Origin: Kytococcus schroeteri
GTDB lineage: Bacteria; Actinomycetota; Actinomycetes; Actinomycetales; Dermatophilaceae
Assembly (NCBI RefSeq): GCF_002847825.1
Contig: NZ_PKIZ01000009.1
Span: forward strand, 1 to 64,000
Direction of reading: 5' to 3'
DNA: 64,000 nucleotides
The translations under genes were made by a program, and so were the position numbers. Of the stretch, positions 39,753 to 46,564 are shown piece after piece. Each line of letters starts with the position of its first letter. The stretch's first letter is position 1. The notes under the pieces were generated by a model. That model was not told the origin of the DNA. It was given only the letters and a program-made list of their open reading frames with translations, and did not search any database.

Positions 39753-40613
39753 ATGCGCGCACGCACCCGCCTCACCGCCCTGGCTGCCGGACTCACCCTG
39801 GCCCTGGGCGCCCCGGCCGCCACCGCCGCCACCGCCGACCAGGCCCAGCCCGCCGCCAGCGCCTCCGTCGAGCACGGCCCGGCCCCCACCAAGGAGTCCA
39901 TCGGCGTGGACGGTCCGTACAAGGTGGCCAGCAAGAAGGCCCCGATCGACCTGAAGCGGTCCTTCTACGGCGGCACGATCTACTACCCGGCCGACGCCGG
40001 CAAGGGCGAGACCTACGGCACCGTCGTGACCATGCCCGGCTTCCTCGAGCCCGGTGCCGTGATGGACCTGGTGGCCAAGCGTCTGGCCTCCCACGGCTTC
40101 GTGGTGATGCGGGCCGAGGCCCTCACGCCGTTCAGCATCCCGCTGGTCCGCGCCCAGGCGGTCCTCTCGGCCCAGAAGGTGCTGCACGCCGACGCGGACC
40201 TGGCCCCGATCATGGACACCGAGCGCACCGCCCTGGTGGGCCACTCGATGGGTGGTGGCGGGGTCCTGCACGCCGCGGCCATGTCCGAGCAGGACGCTGT
40301 CATCCCGATCCACCCCTGGGCCCAGACCATCTTCCCGCTGGTCAAGGAGCCCACCCTGACGATCGGCGGCCTGCTCGACAACGTGGCCCCGATGGTGGAG
40401 TACACGCTGCCCATTTACGCCTCGATCGGCTCGGAGACCAAGGGCCTGTTCACCGACCTGGCGGGCACCCACTGGGCCGGGCTCGTGGACAACAAGGTCA
40501 TCCAGGGCCGCATCCTCAGCTTCGTCAAGCTGCACGTGGACGGTGACACGCGCTACGAGCAGTTCGTGTGCGCCCCGGCCGAGAAGGGCTTCACCTACAA
40601 GTCCCCCTGCTGA
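39753..40613 (+). CDS. Secreted cutinase/PET-hydrolase-like alpha/beta hydrolase 1
   Basis: The 286-residue protein has a signal peptide (LTALAAGLTLALGAPAATA) and a polyester-hydrolase-like fold: oxyanion PGFLEPGAVMD, nucleophile in VGHSMGGGGVLHAA (Ser about 166), Asp in GLLDNVAPM (about 208) and His in LAGTHWAGL (about 240). The C-terminal YEQFVCAP...SPC pair should form the disulfide seen in Thermobifida cutinases. Likely substrates are lipids, wax or polyester. It starts at ATG 39753 after AAGGAG; ATG 39750 is also possible. It is 67% or so similar to hydrolase 2 by eye; their order suggests tandem duplication interrupted by modABC. Confidence 0.85.
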   Translation: MRARTRLTALAAGLTLALGAPAATAATADQAQPAASASVEHGPAPTKESIGVDGPYKVASKKAPIDLKRSFYGGTIYYPADAGKGETYGTVVTMPGFLEPGAVMDLVAKRLASHGFVVMRAEALTPFSIPLVRAQAVLSAQKVLHADADLAPIMDTERTALVGHSMGGGGVLHAAAMSEQDAVIPIHPWAQTIFPLVKEPTLTIGGLLDNVAPMVEYTLPIYASIGSETKGLFTDLAGTHWAGLVDNKVIQGRILSFVKLHVDGDTRYEQFVCAPAEKGFTYKSPC

Positions 40614-40631
40614 GCCGCCGGCAACCCCGTC

Positions 40632-40667
40632 GCGAGGGGCCACCGTCACCCGACGGTGGCCCCTCGC
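40632..40667 (+). terminator. Terminator hairpin after hydrolase 1
   Basis: GCGAGGGGCCACCGTC and GACGGTGGCCCCTCGC form a perfect 16-bp stem with loop ACCC. Confidence 0.78.
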
Positions 40668-40677
40668 CGTGTGCGCA

Positions 40678-40736
40678 CCCGGGGGTGACGCCGCCTGTCC
40701 GGGGGTGACGCCGTCCACGACGTGACCTCACCCCGG
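40678..40736. repeat. Tandem CCGGGGGTGACGCCG with hairpin
   Basis: CCGGGGGTGACGCCG occurs twice (40679-40693 and 40699-40713), and the second copy can fold with CACCCCGG (40729-40736). The run of blocks ACGCCG, CCACG, CGT, CACCCCGG, GAACCGGA matches the interior of the element at 7135-7206. Confidence 0.55.
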
Positions 40737-40841
40737 CGAACCGGAGAAACCCCCCGGGTCTGGCGACTCGGGGCGCCTCAACCCGGGGCACCGGTCGCGA
40801 CAGGACACCCCTGCGCCGAGTGGACCCGGAACGCCCGCCCG

Positions 40842-40847
40842 TACAGT
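40842..40847 (+). promoter_or_regulatory. -10 element of modA, probably leaderless
   Basis: TACAGT ends exactly 6 bp before the modA ATG (40854); no ribosome site is present. Confidence 0.5.
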
Positions 40848-40853
40848 CGGGCC

Positions 40854-41660
40854 ATGCGTACCCGACCCCGCCCCCTCCTGCGCCGTGCGGGAGTTCCGAC
40901 CGGCGCGCTCGCGGTGGTGGCTGCCCTGGCCCTCGGCGCCTGTGGCGCACCGGGCCCCGGGACCGAGGAGGGCGCGCCGGCCGAGGGGGAGCCGACCGGT
41001 CAGGTGACCGTGCTGGCCGCCGCGTCGCTCACCGAGGCGTTCGAGCAGATCGCCGCCGACGTGGAGCGCGACCACCCCGGCACCGACGTGCGCCTGAGCT
41101 TCGGTGGTTCCTCGGCGCTGGTCACGCAGGTCACCCAGGGTGCCCCGGCCGACGTGCTCGCCACCGCCTCGGCCACCACCATGGACGCCGCGGTGCAGGC
41201 CGGTGCGGTGGAGGAACCCGCCGTGGTGGCGCGCAACCGCCTCACCATCGCCGTGCCGCGGGGCAACCCCGCCGGCATCGACGGCGTGGAGGACCTGGCC
41301 CGCGAGGACGTGCGCCTGGCGACCTGCCTGCCCGAGGTGCCCTGCGGTGCGGCAGCCCAGCAGCTTGCCGACGCCACCGGCACCACGCTCCACCCGGTCA
41401 CCCAGGAGCGCGACGTCAAGGCCACCCTCGCCAAGGTGCGCCTCGGCGAGGTGGACGCGGGGCTGGTCTACGTGACGGACGTGCGCGCCGCGGGGTCCGC
41501 CGTGGACGAGGTGCCCCTGCCGGAGGCGCCCACCACCGACTACCCCTTGGCGGTGGTGTCCGACGCCGCCAATCCCGCCCTGGCCCGGGCGTTCGTCGAT
41601 GCCGTGCAGTCAGACCGCGGCCGGGCCGTGCTGCGCGAGGCGGGGTTCACCACCCCGTGA
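40854..41660 (+). CDS. modA: Molybdate ABC transporter substrate-binding lipoprotein
   Basis: The 268-residue product has a lipobox (LGAC, Cys about 28) and the ModA fold: TVLAAASLTEAFEQI (residues 51-65), LSFGGSSALVTQVTQGAPADVLATA, RNRLTIAVPRGNP and YVTDVRAAG, which form the molybdate/tungstate cleft. It delivers oxyanion to ModB. ATG 40854 is the start; the modB GTG overlaps its stop. ModABC feeds molybdenum cofactor enzymes; none is in the window. Tungstate or sulfate are alternatives but the motifs favour molybdate. Confidence 0.93.
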   Translation: MRTRPRPLLRRAGVPTGALAVVAALALGACGAPGPGTEEGAPAEGEPTGQVTVLAAASLTEAFEQIAADVERDHPGTDVRLSFGGSSALVTQVTQGAPADVLATASATTMDAAVQAGAVEEPAVVARNRLTIAVPRGNPAGIDGVEDLAREDVRLATCLPEVPCGAAAQQLADATGTTLHPVTQERDVKATLAKVRLGEVDAGLVYVTDVRAAGSAVDEVPLPEAPTTDYPLAVVSDAANPALARAFVDAVQSDRGRAVLREAGFTTP

Positions 41661-42511
41661 CCCCCGACCGCGCCGACCGTCCCGCCCGCGCCCGCCGTCG
41701 GCCCCCGGTGGCGCTCGCACTGCCCGCCGCGGTGGGCGCGCTCCTGCTGCTCACCCCCCTCGTGGCGATGGTGGTGCTCGCCCCGTGGCGCGACCTGCCC
41801 GCCCTGCTGGCCCGCCCCGCCGTGCTCGACGCGCTGCGCCTCTCCCTGGTGACGGCCAGCGTGTCGACCCTGCTCTGCCTGGCGATGGGGGTGCCGCTGG
41901 CGTGGGTGCTCGCCCGGGCCGACGCCCACCCCGGCGGCCCGACGGGCCCCGCGCGTGCCGCCGCCGTGCGCCTGCTGCGCGCCGTGGTGACCCTGCCCAT
42001 GGTGCTGCCCCCGGTGGTCGGCGGTGTGGCGCTCCTCCTGGCCTACGGCCGCACCGGCCTGGTGGGCCGCTGGCTGTACGAGGCCACCGGCTGGCAGGTG
42101 CCCTTCACCGCCACCGCCGTGGTCCTGGCGCAGACCTTCGTGGCGCTGCCCTTCCTGGTGGTCACCGTGGAGGGGGCACTGCGCTCCACCGGCACCGCCC
42201 TGGAGGAGGCCGCCGCCACCCTGGGGGCCGGGCCGCTCACCACCTTCCGCCGCGTCACCCTGCCGGCGCTGGGGCCCAGCATCGCGGCCGGGGCCGTGCT
42301 CGGGTGGGCCCGGGCGCTGGGGGAGTTCGGCGCCACGGTGACCTTCGCCGGCAATCTCCCGGGCGTCACCCAGACCATGCCGAGCGCCGTCTACCGCGCC
42401 TTCGAGACCGACCCGCCCGCCGCCGTGGCCCTGAGCCTCGTGCTGCTGGCGGTGTGCGTGACCGTGCTGGTGCTGCTGCGGGACCGCTGGACGCCGGGGC
42501 TGCCCCGATGA
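41657..42511 (+). CDS. modB: Molybdate ABC transporter permease
   Basis: The 284-residue permease has five to six helices and the ABC coupling motif EEAAATLGAGPLTTFRRVTLPAL (EAA loop, about 190-212, quoted in part). GTG 41657 overlaps the modA stop (GTGA). The end overlaps modC (ATGA). Two subunits form the membrane channel of the molybdate importer. Confidence 0.93.
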   Translation: MTPDRADRPARARRRPPVALALPAAVGALLLLTPLVAMVVLAPWRDLPALLARPAVLDALRLSLVTASVSTLLCLAMGVPLAWVLARADAHPGGPTGPARAAAVRLLRAVVTLPMVLPPVVGGVALLLAYGRTGLVGRWLYEATGWQVPFTATAVVLAQTFVALPFLVVTVEGALRSTGTALEEAAATLGAGPLTTFRRVTLPALGPSIAAGAVLGWARALGEFGATVTFAGNLPGVTQTMPSAVYRAFETDPPAAVALSLVLLAVCVTVLVLLRDRWTPGLPR

Positions 42512-43173
42512 CGGGCGCCACGCCCGCGCTCGAGGTGGACGCCCGCATCCGCCGCGGCACGCTGGACCTGAGCGTGGCCTGCGCCGTGCGGCCCGGGCGT
42601 GCCCTGGCCGTGCTCGGCCCCAACGGGGTGGGCAAGACCTCGCTGCTGCGGGCCGTCGCCGGGCTCGATGCCGTGGCGTCCGGCCACGTGCGCTGCGCCG
42701 GCCGGGTGTGGGACGACGCCGCAACCGGGACCTTCGTGCCGCCGGAGCGCCGCCGGGCGGGGGTGGTCTTCCAGGACCACCGGCTGTTCGGGCACCTCTC
42801 CGTGCGGCAGAACGTCGCCTTCGGGCCGAGCGTCCGCGGGGCCGGGCGCCGCGCCGCCGAGGCCCGGGCCGATGCGGTGCTGGCGGAGCTCGGCATCGAG
42901 CACCTGGCCGCCCGACGCCCGGCCGAGTTGTCCGGTGGGCAGTCCCAGCGGGTGGCCGTGGCCCGGGCGCTGGCCACCGACCCCGTCGCCCTCCTGCTCG
43001 ACGAGCCCCTCTCCGCCCTGGACACCACCGCCCGCGGCGAGGTGCGCACCTGGCTGCGTGCCACCCTCGAGCGCCTGGCCTGCCCGGTGCTCCTGGTGAC
43101 CCACGACCCGGCCGACGTGGACGCCCTGGCCGACGACGAGCTGCGCCTGCCGGCAACCCGTACGGACTCCTGA
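42508..43173 (+). CDS. modC: Molybdate ABC transporter ATP-binding protein
   Basis: The 221-residue ATPase has Walker A GPNGVGKTS (about 38-46), signature LSGGQSQRVAVARAL (about 140), Walker B VALLLDEPLSALD and the switch His in LVTHDPAD. It powers the ModB pair. At 221 residues it lacks the C-terminal TOBE/MOP oxyanion-sensing domain found in E. coli ModC, so it cannot sense molybdate allosterically in that way. ATG 42508 overlaps the modB stop. Confidence 0.93.
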   Translation: MTGATPALEVDARIRRGTLDLSVACAVRPGRALAVLGPNGVGKTSLLRAVAGLDAVASGHVRCAGRVWDDAATGTFVPPERRRAGVVFQDHRLFGHLSVRQNVAFGPSVRGAGRRAAEARADAVLAELGIEHLAARRPAELSGGQSQRVAVARALATDPVALLLDEPLSALDTTARGEVRTWLRATLERLACPVLLVTHDPADVDALADDELRLPATRTDS

Positions 43174-43186
43174 CCGCTCCTTGACC
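43168..43186 (+). promoter_or_regulatory. Shared exoenzyme promoter element, copy 2
   Basis: TCCTGACCGCTCCTTGACC overlaps the modC stop codon; TAGCGT (43218-43223) follows after exactly 31 bp, as in copy 1. Confidence 0.6.
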
Positions 43187-43253
43187 CGCAGGAGGGGGCC
43201 GCGTCACCTGCTCTCCCTAGCGTGGGGGCTCCCCTCAACAACAGGAGCAGATG

Positions 43254-44120
43254 ATGCGTTCTCTGACCCGCACCACCGTCCTCGCCGCCGGTCTGGCCCT
43301 CGGCCTGGCCGCCCCCGCGACCGCCGGCCCGGTCGCGCCGGCCGCGTTCTCGGCCCAGGAGGTGCAGCCCGCCGCCGAGCACGGCCCGGCCCCGACCAAG
43401 GACTCGGTCGGCGTGGACGGCCCCTACGAGGTGGCCAGCAAGAAGCTGGAGGCCGCCCCGGACGCGGACTTCTACGGCGGCACGGTGTTCCACCCCTCCA
43501 ACGGCGCCGAGGGGGAGACCTTCGGCGGCGTGGTGACCATGCCCGGGTTCACCGAGCCCGGGTCGGCGATGGAGTTCGTGGCCAAGCGCCTGGCCTCCCA
43601 CGGGTTCGTGGTGCTCATGGCCGAGGCCCCCACCGTCATGAGCCAGCCGCAGGCCCGTGGCAAGGCGGCGCTGGGTGCGCAGAAGGCGCTCGCGGCGGAC
43701 GCCGACATGGCCCCGCTGCTCGATGCCGAGCGCACGGCCCTGGTGGGCCACTCGATGGGTGGCGGCGGCGTCCTCTACGCCGCGCAGGAGTCCGAGCAGG
43801 ACGCTGTGGTGCCGATCCACCCGTGGGCGCAGGAGGGATTCAAGGGCGTGAGCGAGCCGTCGCTCACCATCGCCGGGGGGATCGACAACGTGGCCCCGGC
43901 CGGTGAGTACGCGGTGCCGATCCACGAGTCGATCGGCTCGGAGACCAAGGGCCTGTTCACCGACCTGGCGGGCACGCACTGGGCGGGTCTGGTGGACAAC
44001 AAGGTCATCCAGGGCCGCATCCTGAGCTTCCTCAAGGTGCACGTGGACGGCGACAAGCGCTACGAGCAGTTCGTGTGCGCCCCGGCCGAGCAGGGCTTCG
44101 TGTACCGCAGCCCCTGCTGA
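43254..44120 (+). CDS. Secreted cutinase/PET-hydrolase-like alpha/beta hydrolase 2
   Basis: The 288-residue paralog of hydrolase 1 has a signal peptide (TVLAAGLALGLAAPATA) and the same catalytic parts: VGHSMGGGGVLYAA, AGGIDNVAPAGEY (Asp) and LAGTHWAGL (His), with the C-terminal Cys pair YEQFVCAP and RSPC. The middle differs most (AEAPTVMSQPQARGK against AEALTPFSIPLVRAQ in paralog 1), the region lining the cleft, so substrate range may differ. ATG 43254 is favoured by spacing to AGGAG (43243-43247); ATG 43251 is possible. Confidence 0.85.
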   Translation: MRSLTRTTVLAAGLALGLAAPATAGPVAPAAFSAQEVQPAAEHGPAPTKDSVGVDGPYEVASKKLEAAPDADFYGGTVFHPSNGAEGETFGGVVTMPGFTEPGSAMEFVAKRLASHGFVVLMAEAPTVMSQPQARGKAALGAQKALAADADMAPLLDAERTALVGHSMGGGGVLYAAQESEQDAVVPIHPWAQEGFKGVSEPSLTIAGGIDNVAPAGEYAVPIHESIGSETKGLFTDLAGTHWAGLVDNKVIQGRILSFLKVHVDGDKRYEQFVCAPAEQGFVYRSPC

Positions 44121-44150
44121 GCCGCGCGGGCGCACGCGCAACCGCGCTCG

Positions 44151-44210
44151 GCACGGGAAAGGCGTCGGGCACACCGGAAACTTCCGGTGTGCCCGACGCC
44201 TTTCCCGTGC
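44151..44210. repeat. 60-bp near-perfect palindrome (29-bp arms, 2-nt loop)
   Basis: Positions 44151-44179 and 44182-44210 are exact complements, separated by AC. It lies between the convergent hydrolase 2 and subtilase 1 and probably acts as a bidirectional terminator. The arm length is far above the other terminators here. Confidence 0.85.
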
Positions 44211-44228
44211 GGGGAGATCCCCGACGTG

Positions 44229-44262
44229 CGAAGGGGCCGCTCCACCGGGAGCGGCCCCTTCG
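44229..44262. terminator. Second hairpin after hydrolase 2 / subtilase 1
   Basis: CGAAGGGGCCGCTCC and GGAGCGGCCCCTTCG (15-bp arms, 4-nt loop) end 9 bp before the subtilase 1 stop, a likely terminator for it. Confidence 0.75.
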
Positions 44263-44270
44263 CCATCGGG

Positions 44271-45818
44271 TCACTCGGCGGAGCCGGAACCCAGTCCCTC
44301 GACGGCCTTGACCACGTTGGGCAGCGGCCCGATGTGCGCGCTGTCGTTCCCGGCCTGCGGGGTGCCGGTCTCCATGAGCAGTGTGCGCATGGCGGCCGGG
44401 TCGAGCTCCACGCCCTTCTCCTGCGCGATGGAGGAGACCAGGGCCACGGCACCGGTCACGATGGGGGAGGCCGAGGAGGTGCCGGAGAACACGTCCGTGT
44501 ACTGGGTGCTGGCGTAGCCGCCCTGCAGGTCGCCGTACCCGGCGCTGGCCACCATCTCGCCCCAGCCCTGCACGTTCACACGCGAGCCGTAGGTGGAGTA
44601 GCTCAGGACCTCGCCGGGCGTCCGGCCGCTGCGGGAGCTGGCGCCCGCGCCGACGATGATGGCGCCGGAGTCGCCCTTGCCGTCGGGGAAGCCCTCGCCG
44701 CCGTAGCAGGGGTCGTCGAGGTCCTGGGCGCCGTTGCCGGCGGCCTCCACCACGTGGATGCCCTTGGCGACGGCGGTCTTGATGGCGTCGTAGGCGGCGG
44801 GGTCGATCTCCACGGGGGCGAAGCCGCCGCGGCCACCGGTGAGCTGCTGCTCGAGGAGGATCACGTCGCCGGGCTCGAGCACCTCGGCGGCCCCGGCGAT
44901 GGCGGCGCCGGGGGTGAAGCCGGCCTCACTGCTGACGGCGTTGGCCACGTACCCGGTGGCCTCCGGCGCGATGCCGGTGACGCCGAACTCGTTGGCGTCG
45001 CCGATGATCTCGCCCATCACGGCGGTGCCGTGCTCGGGGTAGCTGTACGAGGGGGTGCCGTTGGCGATGAGGGCGTCCTCCCGGGCCAGCTGGGTGAGGT
45101 CCTCGTGGTCCATGGTCCAGCCGAACTCCACGTCGGCCACGGCCACGTTCTTGCCCTTGCCGCCGGGCATCTCGTGCGCCGCCAGGGCCTCGATGCCCTG
45201 CTCGGAGGCCGGGCCGCGGTAGCTCTGGCGGTCGGTGAAGTCCGGGGTGGCCAGCGGGTTCACCGGGTCGGTGGCGTCGGCGCGCAGGGCGGCCAGCGGG
45301 GTGGCCGGCGACGTACCGGCGCGCGGCGGCTGCACCGGCAGTGGGGCGGCCATGGCCACCTCCACGGCCGGGTCGGCGTTCAGCTGGGCCAGGGTGTCGG
45401 CCATCTCACCGGGGGCCACCTCGGCCACCAGCCACAGCGACATGTCGGCCTGCTCGTCGCCGGAGCGCTGCTCCGCGGTGGCCTTGAGGGCCCTCAGCGA
45501 GGAGGCGGGGGCGTCCACCATCGGACGCACGTCACGCAGGGTGCCGGAGCGGTTCAGGGCGGCCACGCGGGAGTCGCCCTCGCCGGAGAGCGCGGCGGTG
45601 CGCAGCGCGGAGGACGAGCCCTCGGCGAGCTTCACCTGGATGCGGGTGGCCGAGCGGCCCTCCGTCGGGTGCAGGGCGGAGGGGGCCGAGTCGGCCGATG
45701 CGGCGAGGCGCGGTGTGAGCTCGGCCTCGGAACGGTGCTGGGTGGCGCCGGCGGCGACGGGCACGCTCAGCGCACCGGCCATGGCGGCCGCGACGGCGGT
45801 GGTCAGGAAGCGGGACAT
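44271..45818 (-). CDS. Secreted S8 subtilase 1
   Basis: The 515-residue preproprotease has a signal peptide (TAVAAAMAGALSVPVAAGA), a propeptide of about 160 residues (RIQVKLAEGSSS to PAVEVAMA) and a catalytic domain with triad Asp in VAVADVEFGWTMDHED, His in YPEHGTAVMGEI and Ser in FSGTSSASPIVTGAVA. It should be an extracellular endopeptidase. Two close paralogs lie at 51722 and 55930; the stretch around the active-site Asn (GIHVVEAAGNGAQ) is nearly identical. ATG 45818 follows GAGGAGAG. An element of the shared exoenzyme type is upstream at 45888-45906. Confidence 0.94.
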   Translation of the reverse strand: MSRFLTTAVAAAMAGALSVPVAAGATQHRSEAELTPRLAASADSAPSALHPTEGRSATRIQVKLAEGSSSALRTAALSGEGDSRVAALNRSGTLRDVRPMVDAPASSLRALKATAEQRSGDEQADMSLWLVAEVAPGEMADTLAQLNADPAVEVAMAAPLPVQPPRAGTSPATPLAALRADATDPVNPLATPDFTDRQSYRGPASEQGIEALAAHEMPGGKGKNVAVADVEFGWTMDHEDLTQLAREDALIANGTPSYSYPEHGTAVMGEIIGDANEFGVTGIAPEATGYVANAVSSEAGFTPGAAIAGAAEVLEPGDVILLEQQLTGGRGGFAPVEIDPAAYDAIKTAVAKGIHVVEAAGNGAQDLDDPCYGGEGFPDGKGDSGAIIVGAGASSRSGRTPGEVLSYSTYGSRVNVQGWGEMVASAGYGDLQGGYASTQYTDVFSGTSSASPIVTGAVALVSSIAQEKGVELDPAAMRTLLMETGTPQAGNDSAHIGPLPNVVKAVEGLGSGSAE

Positions 45819-45887
45819 GGGCTCTCCTCGGGCCAGTGTGCGATCTGAAAGGGGGCCCTCATCGTGTCTGCCGGGCAGTCAGGCCCG

Positions 45888-45906
45888 GACCAAGGAAGCC
45901 TGAGGA
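45888..45906 (-). promoter_or_regulatory. Shared exoenzyme promoter element, copy 3 (divergent)
   Basis: On the minus strand TCCTCAGGCTTCCTTGGTC keeps TCCT and CTTGGTC in register with the other copies; it ends 70 bp before the subtilase 1 start. It is the weakest of the five. Confidence 0.4.
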
Positions 45907-45971
45907 TTGCCCCAGTCCTGGTGAGGTGGTCCTGCGCTGAGAGCCGGACGCCGATGCGGCACACTGGGAGG

Positions 45972-46463
45972 GTGAACCGTCACGCACGTCTGGTGGGGGG
46001 CCTGCTCGCGGCCGCTCTCGCTGCCCCCACCGTGCTCACCTCCGCACCGGCCGCCGAGGCACTGCCTCCCGTCTCCATCTCGCAGATCGTGTACGACTCC
46101 TACGGGGCCAAGCGCGACGACTACTCCAACGCCAGCCTCAACGCCGAGTACGTGGTGCTGCGCAACAACACCAGCGTGCGGCGCACCATCACCGGTTACA
46201 CGGTGCGCGACGCGATGGGCTTCACCTACAGGCTGCCCACCACCGTGGTGCCGGCCAAGGGGACGGTTCGCATCATGACCGGCCGGGGCACCAACACCGC
46301 GGGTGTGCGTTCCACCACGCTGCGCTACTGGGGCAAGACCTCCTACGTGTGGAACAACACCGGCGACACGATCACGCTCAAGGGCCCCAAGGGCGCGGTG
46401 CTCGACACCTGCACCTACAAGGACCGGAGCACCAAGGACGACATCAAGTCCGCCGCCTGCTGA
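45972..46463 (+). CDS. Secreted lamin-tail-domain (LTD) protein
   Basis: The 163-residue protein has a signal peptide (GGLLAAALAAPTVLTSAPAAEA) and a single immunoglobulin-like LTD: VSISQIVYDSYGAK, NAEYVVLRNNTSVRRTITGYTVRD and WNNTGDTITLKGPKG with a C-terminal Cys pair (CTYKD...AAC). LTDs in bacteria occur in secreted nucleases and surface proteins and may bind DNA or cell wall; here it stands alone. GTG 45972 is chosen because it follows a CACACT(N6) element; an ATG at 45954 is possible. It is divergent from subtilase 1. Confidence 0.82.
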   Translation: MNRHARLVGGLLAAALAAPTVLTSAPAAEALPPVSISQIVYDSYGAKRDDYSNASLNAEYVVLRNNTSVRRTITGYTVRDAMGFTYRLPTTVVPAKGTVRIMTGRGTNTAGVRSTTLRYWGKTSYVWNNTGDTITLKGPKGAVLDTCTYKDRSTKDDIKSAAC

Positions 46464-46464
46464 C

Positions 46465-46516
46465 CCGACGACCTCCTGGACCCCGGTGCCCCCTGGCGCC
46501 GGGGTCCAGTCGTCGG
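46465..46516 (+). terminator. Terminator hairpin after the LTD gene
   Basis: CTGGACCCCGG (46476-46486) and CCGGGGTCCAG (46499-46509) pair, with an outer CGACGAC/GTCGTCG extension. Confidence 0.7.
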
Positions 46517-46552
46517 TGCGGCCGCTGGCTGGCCGCACGAGGGTTCTCGCAA

Positions 46553-46558
46553 TACGGT
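46553..46558 (+). promoter_or_regulatory. -10 element of poxB, probably leaderless
   Basis: TACGGT ends exactly 6 bp before ATG 46565. Confidence 0.5.
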
Positions 46559-46564
46559 GACCGC

